Assembly: GCF_024168825.1 (NCBI RefSeq)
Contig: NZ_JALJWH010000001.1
Coordinates: 1,922,001 to 1,986,000, forward strand
Source of the DNA: Paenarthrobacter sp. A20
GTDB lineage: Bacteria > Actinomycetota > Actinomycetes > Actinomycetales > Micrococcaceae
DNA length: 64,000 nucleotides
Direction of reading: 5' to 3'
Positions 48,336 to 57,329 of this stretch are shown piece by piece; within the stretch, counting starts at the first letter, position 1; each line of letters starts with the position of its first letter. The translations under genes and the position numbers were made by a program. The notes below the pieces were generated by a model. That model ran no database searches and was not told the DNA's origin. It saw nothing but the letters and a program-made list of their open reading frames with translations.

Positions 48336-48746
48336 GTGAACCAACCGCTGGACAAAGGACCGTTCTTTCACGGAACAAAGGCCAATCTTCGGGAGGGTGA
48401 TTTCCTGGGCGCAGGGTTCAGGTCCAACTACCGTCCCGAAGTCGTGATGAACCACATCTATTTCACGGCTCTTCGAGATGGTGCGGGACTCGCCGCCGAA
48501 CTTGCCGCCGGCGACGCTGAGCCGCGCGTCTACGCCGTCGAGCCGACCGGGCCCTTCGAAAACGACCCGAACGTAACCGACAAGAAGTTTCCCGGCAATC
48601 CCACCCGGTCATATCGCAGCAGCGCACCACTCAGGGTCATTGGCGAAGTCGCCGAATGGACACGGCTGGCACCCGAGGCGCTGCAGGCCTGGAAGGAACG
48701 ATTGGCAACACTCCTGTCCGACGAGCGCGGTGAAATTATCAATTAG
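48336..48746 (+). CDS. arr: NAD+-rifampin ADP-ribosyltransferase
   Basis: Transfers ADP-ribose from NAD+ to the 23-hydroxyl of rifamycins, inactivating them. 136 residues, the usual length. Conserved His 12 (PFFHGTKANL), Tyr 42 (HIYFTAL) and Asp 77 (ENDPNVT) match the Arr active site as I know it. The GTG start is two bases after the ClpN stop, so it is the third gene of the HTH-ClpN operon, and its expression would follow the promoter at 47636. Confidence 0.93.
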   Translation: MNQPLDKGPFFHGTKANLREGDFLGAGFRSNYRPEVVMNHIYFTALRDGAGLAAELAAGDAEPRVYAVEPTGPFENDPNVTDKKFPGNPTRSYRSSAPLRVIGEVAEWTRLAPEALQAWKERLATLLSDERGEIIN

Positions 48747-48758
48747 GGCGGCTCTGCC

Positions 48759-49412
48759 CTACTGGGCGTTTTCCTTGCCTCGTCGTACCTTGCGGACAAT
48801 GAGCCATGCCACGAAAGCGGCCACACCTGCGTACACGGCGTAGTTGAGGAATCGTGAGTACTGGTCCACTAAGTGGTATTGCTTGCCAAGCAACGCGCCC
48901 AGGCCAATGAGCAAGGCGTTCCACAGCCCGGTCCCGGCAATCGTGAAGATGCTGAAGGTGACCAGGTTCATGCTTTCGGCGCCTGCCGGGAGGGAAATGA
49001 GGCTGCGAACGCCGGGCAAAAGCCTGCCGAAGAAGATGGCCGACTTGCCGTGACGTTCGAACCATTTGGCGGCTTTCTCGAAATCCTCACGATCAACCAG
49101 GGGAAGTTTCGACAACAGGTTGATGGACCGTTCCAGCCCCACCTTGTATCCCAGCCAATACAACAACAGTGCTCCTGCGTACGCTCCAAGGGTGCTGGTG
49201 AGGAACACCAGGAGCAGGCTGATGCTGCCTTGCTGGGTAAGGAATCCGGCCAGGGGGAGGATGACCTCGCTGGGAATCGGGGGAAAGACTGTCTCCAGCA
49301 GCGTCAGCAAGCCCACGCCCCATTCGCCAAGGGCTTCGATAACCTGCGCGGCGACACCGACAAGGCCGGTCAATTGGTCCGCTGAACCCGTCGCTTCCAA
49401 AGAGCCGATCAA
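48759..49412 (-). CDS. DedA-family membrane protein
   Basis: Integral membrane protein of 217 residues with about five segments. DedA (SNARE-associated/VTT) motifs are visible: LETVFPPIPSEVILPLAG, FFGRLLPGVRSLISLPAG. The family moves or flips lipid carriers across the membrane and affects envelope stress and membrane potential. I start at TTG 49412, preceded by GGAAGGA; a longer frame to 49469 has no family character. Confidence 0.85.
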   Translation of the reverse strand: MIGSLEATGSADQLTGLVGVAAQVIEALGEWGVGLLTLLETVFPPIPSEVILPLAGFLTQQGSISLLLVFLTSTLGAYAGALLLYWLGYKVGLERSINLLSKLPLVDREDFEKAAKWFERHGKSAIFFGRLLPGVRSLISLPAGAESMNLVTFSIFTIAGTGLWNALLIGLGALLGKQYHLVDQYSRFLNYAVYAGVAAFVAWLIVRKVRRGKENAQ

Positions 49413-49521
49413 GCAAGTTTCCTTCCAGGGGGTACGGGTCCAAAGGGAAGCCCAGTGATGGGGGACCACTGGGCTTCCACCTCAACGCTATTCCCACTGA
49501 CGCCGAAGGGCAACGAAAGGA

Positions 49522-50604
49522 TTACTGGGCTGGTGAATGCACTGCAACGGACGCGCGCTCAACCGGCGGGCATTCGATCTTGACAGCCGACTCCAGGGGA
49601 GCGGCGTCGAGGCCCAAGAGCATGCGTACGCCCGCAGCGCCCAATTCGTAGTGAGGCAATGACACGGTGGACAGCGGCGGACGCAGGTGGGCTGCGATGA
49701 CTTCCTGGTTATCGAAACCCACCACGGCCATGTCGTCCGGAATGGACAGCCCGTTTTCCCGCAGGCCATCGTAAAGTCCCATGGCCATGCGGTCGTTGTA
49801 GCAGTACACCGCACAGACCTCGAGCTTGAGCAGGTCGCCCGTGGCGCCGTAGCCGCCCTCCTGATCCGGGTAGGCCTCCAGCACCAGCGCGGGATCGAAG
49901 GGAATTCCGGCGGCTTCGAGTGCGTCCTTGTATCCCTGGAGTCGACCGTCCCGGGCCGGTGCGGGGGTGGTGGCATTAATGAAGGCGATGCGGCGGTGGC
50001 CACCGCGGAGGAGGAGTTCCGTGGCCGATTGCCCGCCCTGTGTTTCGTCCGGGACCACGGCCCTGGCAGTTCCGGCCTCCGGGGAGAAACAGTTGACCAG
50101 GACAAAATCCGATTCCCGGAGGGTTTCCGGGATGTCGGTGGGGCGGTGGAACCAGGTGGAATACAGGATGCCGCGTACTTTGTACTCCAACATCATGGCA
50201 ATCGCATCTTTTTCGAGCTCTTGATTGCCCTCGGTGTTCGCGATCAGCAGCGCGTAGCCATGTTTCCAGGCTTCGTCCTGGGCCCCATGAATGATTTGGC
50301 CGGCGAAGGGCGTAGTGGCTACGCCGTCGGCAACCAGTCCTATGAACTTGGACGTGCCGCTCACCAACGTTTGGGCCATGGCGTTGGGACGGTAGCCCAG
50401 TTGGGTGATCGCCGCTGTGACGCGTTGACGGGTTTCGTTGGCAATGCGGGCGTTTTTCTTCTTGTTGATCACCAGGGAGACCGTGGCAGTGGACACGCCG
50501 GCCAGTTCAGCAACTTCGCGGAGGGTCACCGGATGGGCGTGGCTTTTCTTGACAGGAACGCCCTGGGCGGCCGCGTTGCCTGACTCTCTCTCCTGCGAAA
50601 TCAT
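49522..50604 (-). CDS. LacI-family regulator of the fructan locus
   Basis: A 360-residue repressor with an N-terminal HTH (VTLREVAELAGVSTATVSLVINKKK) and a sugar-binding domain with conserved ILYSTWF, VNCFSPEAG, and VVGFDNQEV. ATG 50604 has GGAGG four bases upstream. It lies 38 bases downstream of the second permease as the last gene of the operon and likely acts at the three operators in 55317-55420. Confidence 0.92.
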   Translation of the reverse strand: MISQERESGNAAAQGVPVKKSHAHPVTLREVAELAGVSTATVSLVINKKKNARIANETRQRVTAAITQLGYRPNAMAQTLVSGTSKFIGLVADGVATTPFAGQIIHGAQDEAWKHGYALLIANTEGNQELEKDAIAMMLEYKVRGILYSTWFHRPTDIPETLRESDFVLVNCFSPEAGTARAVVPDETQGGQSATELLLRGGHRRIAFINATTPAPARDGRLQGYKDALEAAGIPFDPALVLEAYPDQEGGYGATGDLLKLEVCAVYCYNDRMAMGLYDGLRENGLSIPDDMAVVGFDNQEVIAAHLRPPLSTVSLPHYELGAAGVRMLLGLDAAPLESAVKIECPPVERASVAVHSPAQ

Positions 50605-50642
50605 CTGTCCTCCATCAGGAGTATATCCGTCTGCCATGGGCG

Positions 50643-51545
50643 TCATCCCTTGTTCGCTCCGCTCTCAAGGCCTTGGATCATGGCCTTGTTAAGGACCAGG
50701 AACACCAGCAGCAACGGCGTGATGGTCACGCAGACGGCGGCGAAAGTTGCCGTCCAATCGACCTTGCCCATGGCACCGATGTAGTTCTGCAGGCCCAGCG
50801 GGATGGTCTTGAGGTCTTCGGAAAGAACGAACGTGTTGGCGAAGATGAAGTCGTTCCAGATGAAGATACTGTTCACCAACACCACGGTGACCACCGTGTT
50901 GAGGGACAGCGGCAGGGTGATCAGGCCAAAGATCCTGTACGGGCCAGCCCCATCCAGTGATGCTGCCTCGTAGGTTTCCCGCGGAATGTATTCGAAGAAG
51001 GACGAGAAAAGGTAGATGGACATCGGCAGGGCGAAACCGGCCAGCGGAATGATCATCGACTGGTAGGTGTCCAGCAGGTTCACGGCGGAGTAGTCGATGA
51101 ACAGCGGGACCAAAGCGATCTGGACGGGAACAATGATCCCGATCAGGAAGAGGCCCCGGACCAATTTGCTGAGGCGGAACCCAAGGACCTGGATGGCGTA
51201 GGCGGCCATCATGCCGAACAAGACAATGAGGATGTTGGCGCCCATGGTGACGATGAAACTGTTCAGGATGTTCCGCCCGAGGTCACCGGTTTCGAAGGCC
51301 CGGGCGTAGTTCTCCCAGGTCAAGGAGCTGGGAAGCGCGAACGGATCACCCGTGGCAAAGTCGTGTTCTGTCCGCAGGCTGGTCAGGAACAGCCAGGCGA
51401 GCGGGTAGACCTGGACGATCACGATGAGCATGATCAGGACCCGCGAGAGCGTTCGGTACAAGCTTGGCTTCCGCCGCCGTCGCTGATGAACCGGGGAAGA
51501 CGGAGCCGAAGCGCGCGGAGTAGCCGGTGCTGTCTGGGTGATCAT
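50643..51545 (-). CDS. Sugar ABC importer permease, MalG/LacG type
   Basis: Second membrane subunit of a CUT1 importer, 300 residues with six segments. The EAA loop YIPRETYEAASLDGAGPYRIFGLITLPLS is clear, and an Arg-rich cytosolic tail precedes the first segment. The ATG (51545) overlaps the stop of the first permease by one base. Longer frames upstream were not used because they overlap the first permease in another phase. Confidence 0.93.
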   Translation of the reverse strand: MITQTAPATPRASAPSSPVHQRRRRKPSLYRTLSRVLIMLIVIVQVYPLAWLFLTSLRTEHDFATGDPFALPSSLTWENYARAFETGDLGRNILNSFIVTMGANILIVLFGMMAAYAIQVLGFRLSKLVRGLFLIGIIVPVQIALVPLFIDYSAVNLLDTYQSMIIPLAGFALPMSIYLFSSFFEYIPRETYEAASLDGAGPYRIFGLITLPLSLNTVVTVVLVNSIFIWNDFIFANTFVLSEDLKTIPLGLQNYIGAMGKVDWTATFAAVCVTITPLLLVFLVLNKAMIQGLESGANKG

Positions 51546-52423
51546 TAATCTGCCTTCCGCTTGAGCATGAACAAGATGAGGCCGACGGCGACGAGGCACT
51601 CGATCACGATGAAGACGGAGATGGTGCTTGCGTAGCCAAAATCCGTGCTGGTGAAGGCTGTCTTGTACATATAGGTAGTGAGCAGCTCGGAGGATTGTCC
51701 CGGGCCGCCATTGGTCATGAGGTAGGGGATGTCGAAGCCCCGCAAGCCGTACGTGGTGGCCATGATGGTGGTGGTAATCCAGACGGGTCGTATGTAGGGG
51801 AAGCGGATCTTGGTGAAGAGCGTCCACTTCGAAGCGCCGTCCAGGACCGCGGCTTCTTCGAGTTCCTTGGGCACGGCGATCAGTGCCGCGTAAATGATGA
51901 GCATGTAAAGCCCGGTGAACCGCCATCCTTCCGGGGCGGACACGGCGGCCAGGACGGTGTTGACGTCGGACAACCAGGCCCGTTCAAAGGAACCCAGCCC
52001 CACCCAGTGCAGCAGCTGGTTCAGCAGTCCGACTGGATCAATGGAGTAGATACGGACGAAGAGGAACGCAATGGCGACCGTGGAGATCACGGCAGGAAGC
52101 AAATACAGGGTCTTGATCAGTTCACGTCCCCGGCGCAGGGAAGTGAGCAGGCTGGCGACAACCAGTGCACCGCCCAATTGCAGGACCAAGCAAATGGCCA
52201 GGTAGATGAGGGCGTTGAAGAAGGAGCGCCAGAAGATGTCATCAGCAGTCAGCATTCGGACGTAGTTGGCAAGACCTACGAACTCCATGTCGCTGATGCC
52301 GTTCCAGGAGAAAAAGCTCAGGAACAGGGATTGAAGAATCGGGAAGAGGACAGCTGCGCAGTAGAGCAGCAGGGGTGGGAGCAGGAAAACCAGGACTGAG
52401 GTCCTTGACCTGTTGGGAAGCAT
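51545..52423 (-). CDS. Sugar ABC importer permease, MalF type
   Basis: First membrane subunit, 292 residues. The EAA loop is VPKELEEAAVLDGASKWTLFTKIRFPYIRP. ATG 52423 (MLPNRSRTSVLVFLLPPLLL) has AAAGGCCC upstream. No ATPase gene is in this locus, consistent with use of a shared MsiK-type ATPase. Confidence 0.93.
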   Translation of the reverse strand: MLPNRSRTSVLVFLLPPLLLYCAAVLFPILQSLFLSFFSWNGISDMEFVGLANYVRMLTADDIFWRSFFNALIYLAICLVLQLGGALVVASLLTSLRRGRELIKTLYLLPAVISTVAIAFLFVRIYSIDPVGLLNQLLHWVGLGSFERAWLSDVNTVLAAVSAPEGWRFTGLYMLIIYAALIAVPKELEEAAVLDGASKWTLFTKIRFPYIRPVWITTTIMATTYGLRGFDIPYLMTNGGPGQSSELLTTYMYKTAFTSTDFGYASTISVFIVIECLVAVGLILFMLKRKAD

Positions 52424-52469
52424 GGTGGGCCTTTCGGGCGGGGGCCTTATCGGCCCCCGCCGCTTCGGT

Positions 52470-53807
52470 TTACTTGAAGAACTTGGGCGCGTTCTGCTTG
52501 ATGGCGTCGTCCATGGTCTTGGTGAACTGTTCGGGCGTGATGTTGCCTTGGACCAGGAGGACGAGCTCTTGTTGCAGGCGCCCGTTGGTGGTGGGATCCA
52601 GCTGGGTGTCCCACGGCATGGCTTGCTTCTCCCCGAGTGTGTTGGCCGTTTCGAGTGCCTTCTTATACAACGGGGTGGCGTTCGCGGGGACGGTCGTCTG
52701 CACATTGGTGGTGGGGGAGAGCGCTCCGGTGGCCGCGTATTCTGCCGGGTACTTCTCCAAAGCAAACTTCAGGAAGTCGCTGACCAGCGGATCGTACGTC
52801 TTTGAGTTCACTGCCATGCCGATGCCGGAGGGTGAGACGAACTCGTTGGCCGCCGTCACGGAACCCGACGTGGTGGGAAGGGTGAAGAAGTCGATGTCGT
52901 CCCGGACATCGGGGTTGAGCTTGTCGGTTGCCAGGCTGGGCAGCTCCCACGTGCCGATGTTGTACATCGCGGCCTGGCCGGAGGTGAACTGGTTCTGCGC
53001 GTCCGAGTAGCCTTGCGCGGAGAAACCATCCTGGAAGCACTTGGCCTTACCGAGTTCAGCCATCCATTGAACAGTCTTTTGGCCCGCGGGATCGCTGAAC
53101 GCAGCCTCGCCCTTCTTCAGTTTCTGGACGAAATCCGGTCCAGCGGCCCGGAACGGCTGGTACGCGACGTAGCGTTCCAGCGGCCACTGGTCCTGCCCGT
53201 CGATGGCGATCGGCGTGATTCCTGCGTTGCGCAAAGCGGTGCACATCGCGGGGACGTCGTCCAAGGATGCAGGCACAGTCACGCCTGCTTTTTCCAGCAA
53301 GGCCTTGTTGTACCAGATGAATTCCAGCTCGAACTGGAACGGGATCATGTACAGGGAGCCGTCGTCGAAGCGTTGGTAGTCCAGTGCGCCGGGGCGGTAG
53401 TCATCATAGAGGTCCAGCGACTTCAGCAGCTTGTCGGCGTCCACCATCTTGCCTTGCTTCGCCAGCTGCTGGGCGAAGGGGGTGGCGTCCGTGTCGAACA
53501 GTTCGGGGAGCTTGTTTGCCGCGGCCAGGGTTTCGAGTTTCTGGATGTAGGAGGGGCGGTCCGGGGTGGTGATGAGGTTTAGCGCGAAGCCCGGGTGGTC
53601 CTTGGCGTAGTCATCGGCGAGCTTCTTCATGATGTTGATCACCGCCCCATCGGCGGGCCTGGAGAGGAGCCACGATATTTCGCGGGGTTTGATCTCCCCG
53701 GTGGGGCTGACGTTGGCGGGGTCGCTGGTGCTCCCTCCGCCGCCGCAGGCCGTCAACGCCAAGGCTGCGACGGCCGCGACGGCGGCAGCACGGAATAGTT
53801 TCTTCAT
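52470..53807 (-). CDS. Sugar-binding lipoprotein of the fructan locus (SBP family 1)
   Basis: Extracytoplasmic ligand-binding protein, 445 residues, with a lipobox LTAC at about 18-21 followed by GGGG. The mature part shows the family 1 layout (a WLLSRPADGAVINIMKKLADDYAKDHPG start and a hinge around residue 120-160). With secreted and cytosolic GH32 enzymes on either side, the ligand is probably a fructo-oligosaccharide, levanbiose or a difructose dianhydride. Confidence 0.9.
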   Translation of the reverse strand: MKKLFRAAAVAAVAALALTACGGGGSTSDPANVSPTGEIKPREISWLLSRPADGAVINIMKKLADDYAKDHPGFALNLITTPDRPSYIQKLETLAAANKLPELFDTDATPFAQQLAKQGKMVDADKLLKSLDLYDDYRPGALDYQRFDDGSLYMIPFQFELEFIWYNKALLEKAGVTVPASLDDVPAMCTALRNAGITPIAIDGQDQWPLERYVAYQPFRAAGPDFVQKLKKGEAAFSDPAGQKTVQWMAELGKAKCFQDGFSAQGYSDAQNQFTSGQAAMYNIGTWELPSLATDKLNPDVRDDIDFFTLPTTSGSVTAANEFVSPSGIGMAVNSKTYDPLVSDFLKFALEKYPAEYAATGALSPTTNVQTTVPANATPLYKKALETANTLGEKQAMPWDTQLDPTTNGRLQQELVLLVQGNITPEQFTKTMDDAIKQNAPKFFK

Positions 53808-53860
53808 TGCGGCAATCTCCCTTGATTGGAACAGAGGTTGGTTGGGGTAGGGCGGAGTAT

Positions 53861-55297
53861 TCAGTTGTCGGTGCGCTGACGTACCTCAAGTTCGGTGACA
53901 GTGACGTTTCCTTCGCCGGCGAAGACGCCGATCCGTCCGGAAGCGAGGTCGTAAATCCTGGCGCTGAGCGCCACCTGACGGTCGACGACGGCGACGCAAA
54001 TGTCGCCGTCGACGATGACCTCAAGGGTGTGCACGCCCGGGGTGAGGTCACAGGGCCGCTCCAGTTCGACGTCGAACGGGACGTCGCCGGAGACGTGCCA
54101 CTGCGCATCGCCTGTGATGGTGCGCGGCCAGCGGTCGAAGACGAGCCGGCCGCGCTTGGGTTCCAGACGCAGGACGTAGGAATGGTCGCCGTCGTGGCTT
54201 GAGCGGAGCAGCAGCCCGCACTCGGTGGTGTTGGCCGCGATGTCCAGCACAGCCTTGGCGTAGAACTGATCCGGCAGCTCTTCCGCGGAGATCAGGGCGG
54301 AGTATCCGTCCGGCACGGCCAGCCGGGCCGGCAACGCGCTGGTCAGGGATACCGGAACGTCGTCCCAGAAGCTCTCCACCAGCTCATCCGCGAAGGAGAA
54401 AGCGAGTGTCCCGTCGGGGTTTTGGCGGGCTTCCAGCACGGACATGGTGCCAGCCCACTGCCACGGCCCTTGATCGCGGTTGCCTTCCTTGCTGGCGATC
54501 CATCCGAAGAAGAATCGTCGCCCGTCGCGCTCGGCGGACTTTGACGCGTAGAAGGCGCGCCCGTCGATGCTGTCCAGGTCCGGCACGATCCATGGCCCAT
54601 CCGGGCTCTTGGCCATCCGGTAGCGGGTGGTGAACGATTCCGAGAACTCGGAGTACACCATGTACCACCAGTCACCCCAGGCGAACACGTCCGGGCATTC
54701 GTGGGTGATGTAACGGCGCGGATCCCAGAACGGCTCGGTGTGCTGCCAGGTCATCAGATCACTGGACACACACTGCGCGATGACTCCGCGGCGCCGTTCA
54801 GGCCCGGTGGAATGCCGGGCTGCCAACAGCATCTTCCATTGCGACTTGCTGTCATCCCAAAACACGAAGGGATCCCGCCAGTCACCGGACTCGTAACCGT
54901 CCGGAGCGCCGAAAGTCAGTTCCGGGTGTTTTTGCCAGGTCCGCATGCCATCGGTGCTCGTGGCGTGCATGACCAGCTGGAGCGGCGCGCCGTCGGGTCC
55001 CAGGTTGCGGGGGTTCTGGCCTGTGTAGAACAAGTGGTGGATGCCGGACTCGTCCGTGACGATGCTGCCGGTATAGGCGTTGAAGTCCAGGTCGGTTTCG
55101 CTGCCATGGTGCAGGGAAACGCCGTGGTCCTCAAACTGCGTGAGGTCCTTGGTGGTAACAAGGTTCCATGAGGTTCCGGGCTTCGGGTCGGAGCGGTCTT
55201 CGTGAAGGTAGAAGAGCCAGAACTCCCCGTCCTTCTCGAAGGGGATGAGGTCCCCAACCCATCCGTCGGCGGGTTGGAAGAAGACTGAGCGTTTCAT
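53861..55297 (-). CDS. Cytosolic GH32-like beta-fructosidase
   Basis: 478-residue glycoside hydrolase with five-bladed-propeller motifs: RDP at 141-143 (transition-state stabiliser) and Glu 200 in HECPDVF (acid/base). The nucleophile Asp is likely Asp 16 in GWVGDLIPF, in place of the usual WMNDPNG. A C-terminal beta-sandwich follows (about 325-478). No signal peptide, so it acts on imported sugar, for example splitting a difructose anhydride or fructo-oligosaccharide. First gene of the operon, 53 bases before the binding protein. Confidence 0.85.
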   Translation of the reverse strand: MKRSVFFQPADGWVGDLIPFEKDGEFWLFYLHEDRSDPKPGTSWNLVTTKDLTQFEDHGVSLHHGSETDLDFNAYTGSIVTDESGIHHLFYTGQNPRNLGPDGAPLQLVMHATSTDGMRTWQKHPELTFGAPDGYESGDWRDPFVFWDDSKSQWKMLLAARHSTGPERRRGVIAQCVSSDLMTWQHTEPFWDPRRYITHECPDVFAWGDWWYMVYSEFSESFTTRYRMAKSPDGPWIVPDLDSIDGRAFYASKSAERDGRRFFFGWIASKEGNRDQGPWQWAGTMSVLEARQNPDGTLAFSFADELVESFWDDVPVSLTSALPARLAVPDGYSALISAEELPDQFYAKAVLDIAANTTECGLLLRSSHDGDHSYVLRLEPKRGRLVFDRWPRTITGDAQWHVSGDVPFDVELERPCDLTPGVHTLEVIVDGDICVAVVDRQVALSARIYDLASGRIGVFAGEGNVTVTELEVRQRTDN

Positions 55298-55316
55298 CTG
55301 CGCTGATGTCCATTCT

Positions 55317-55420
55317 GCTAAAGCGTTTGATCACTCGTAAGCTAGCGCGAAAACCATCTGTGTTCAAGCGTTTTAGCAAAATTCATTTTCAGTAAAAGTA
55401 GTGGTGCTAAAACGCTTGAC
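55317..55420. promoter_or_regulatory. Three LacI-type operators between divergent GH32 genes
   Basis: tgctaaagcgtttga at 55317-55331, tcaagcgttttagca at 55365-55379 and tgctaaaacgcttga at 55406-55420. The second and third are exact reverse complements of one another, 41 bases apart; the first differs at two positions. The rest of this 346-base gap has no gene. They match a CG-centred LacI operator and suggest joint control of both directions by the regulator at 49522. Confidence 0.8.
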
Positions 55421-55643
55421 CGTCGGAACCCCTGCCACTAATGTCCTGCGTAGCCGATGACTTACCGGACCGCTCGATGCTGAGCCGTACGGACCAGGCC
55501 ACGAGTACCGATCCAGCTCTCCCACATGACGTGCAGCATCAGGCTGCCCCGGAACCGCATCCGGCAGCCCGCGCCCGTTCATTACCGCCGAATGACGTTT
55601 GGCGCGCCGTCGTGCCTGCCAAACCTTGAGAGGAAACGAATCA

Positions 55644-57203
55644 ATGACGTATGACATCTCTCGCCGCACTGCCCTGCAAGGTGCAGGAGTTGGCGCACTG
55701 GCACTTCTGATGTCCAGTGCCGTCCCTGTAGCAGCGCACGCCCAGGCATCCCTCCGGGCGATCTACCACATGACTCCGCCATCGGGATGGCTGTGTGATC
55801 CGCAGCGTCCCGTTCATACCAACGGCGCCTACCAGCTCTACTACCTGCACTCCGGCCAGAACAACGGACCGGGCGGATGGGACCACGCGACCACGAGTGA
55901 CGGTGTGTCGTACACCCACCAGGGCGTGGTGATGCCACTGCAGCCGGACTTCCCGGTGTGGTCGGGATCGGCCGTCGTGGACACCGCCAACACGGCAGGC
56001 TTCGGGGCGGGCGCCGTGATCGCGCTCGCCACCCAACCCACGGACGGCATCCGGAAATTCCAGGAACAGTATCTTTACTGGTCCACGGATGGCGGCTACA
56101 CCTTTACCGCATTGCCTGACCCGGTGATCGTGAACACTGACGGACGAACGGCCACCACCTCGGCGGAAATAGAGAACGCTGAATGGTTCCGTGACCCCAA
56201 GATTCACTGGGATGCGGCGCGGAACGAGTGGGTTTGTGTCATCGGCAGGGCCCGCTACGCTGCCTTCTACACCTCTCCCAACCTGAGGGACTGGCAATGG
56301 AAGTCCAACTTCGACTTCCCCAACCACGCCCTGGGCGGCATCGAATGCCCGGACCTGTTCGAGATGACAGCCGGAGACGGCACCCGGCATTGGGTGTTCG
56401 GCGCGAGCATGGACGCCTACAGCATTGGCCTGCCCATGACCTTTGCCTACTGGACAGGTTCATGGAACGGCACAGCGTTCATCGCGGACAACCTCACACC
56501 GCAGTGGCTTGACTGGGGATGGGACTGGTACGCCGCCGTGACCTGGCCGGCCGTGGAAGCACCTGAGACCAAGCGCCTTGCCACCGCGTGGATGAACAAC
56601 TGGAAATACGCGGCCCGCGACGTGCCCACGGACGTATCCGATGGTTACAACGGACAGAATTCCATCACGCGCGAACTCAGGCTTGAGCGCCAATCGGGTG
56701 GCTGGTACACCTTGCTCAGCGCCCCCGTTCAGGCGCTTTCCAACTACGTCACGTCGACCACCACCCTTCCGGATCGCAGCGTCAACGGCAGCTTCGTACT
56801 GCCGTGGGGCGGGCGGGCGTATGAGCTGGAGCTCGATATCTCCTGGGACACGGCCGCGAACGTTGGGGTATCGGTGGGCCGCTCGCCGGATGGCGCGCGC
56901 CACACCAACATCGGGAAGTACGGTGCTGAACTGTACGTCGACCGCGCACCCTCGGACCAAAGCGGCTACGCACTGGCGCCGTACACGCGCGCTGCAGCAC
57001 CCATCGACGCCAACGCGCGGTCTGTTCACCTGCGCATATTCGTTGACACGCAAAGTGTGGAGGTGTTTGTGAACTCCGGGCATACGGTGGTCTCCCAGCA
57101 GGTGCATTTCGCAGACGGCGACACAGGGATTTCCCTCTATGCCGACGGCGGCCCGGCCAACTTCACCGGAATCACCATCCGCGAGTTCGGGAACGCCATT
57201 TAG
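55644..57203 (+). CDS. lft: Secreted GH32 levan fructotransferase/levanase-like enzyme
   Basis: 519-residue exported enzyme with a Tat signal (ISRRTALQGAGVGALALLM, cleavage probably after AHA, residue 33). Catalytic residues: nucleophile Asp 52 (WLCDPQRP), Asp 184 (FRDPK) and Glu 234 (ECPDLF); a C-terminal sandwich follows. The WLCDPQRP variant and the overall sequence recall the levan fructotransferases of Arthrobacter (which make difructose dianhydride IV) rather than plain levanases. This assignment rests on memory of that family. ATG 55644 has GAGAGGAAA upstream. Confidence 0.68.
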   Translation: MTYDISRRTALQGAGVGALALLMSSAVPVAAHAQASLRAIYHMTPPSGWLCDPQRPVHTNGAYQLYYLHSGQNNGPGGWDHATTSDGVSYTHQGVVMPLQPDFPVWSGSAVVDTANTAGFGAGAVIALATQPTDGIRKFQEQYLYWSTDGGYTFTALPDPVIVNTDGRTATTSAEIENAEWFRDPKIHWDAARNEWVCVIGRARYAAFYTSPNLRDWQWKSNFDFPNHALGGIECPDLFEMTAGDGTRHWVFGASMDAYSIGLPMTFAYWTGSWNGTAFIADNLTPQWLDWGWDWYAAVTWPAVEAPETKRLATAWMNNWKYAARDVPTDVSDGYNGQNSITRELRLERQSGGWYTLLSAPVQALSNYVTSTTTLPDRSVNGSFVLPWGGRAYELELDISWDTAANVGVSVGRSPDGARHTNIGKYGAELYVDRAPSDQSGYALAPYTRAAAPIDANARSVHLRIFVDTQSVEVFVNSGHTVVSQQVHFADGDTGISLYADGGPANFTGITIREFGNAI

Positions 57204-57329
57204 GGGCCGTCCACCAAGGCGGAAAGTACGACGGCGACGCTCCAGCGGGCGGACGCGTCGCCGTCGTACGTCGCTGTCAGTTGATGGTTCCAGCCTTGAC
57301 AACCGGGACGCTGCCACGACACTGATTGC

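Noticed and set aside
48200..48340. A rifamycin-associated DNA element before arr
   Set aside because: I did not find the known palindromic element; the operon promoter lies further upstream at 47636.
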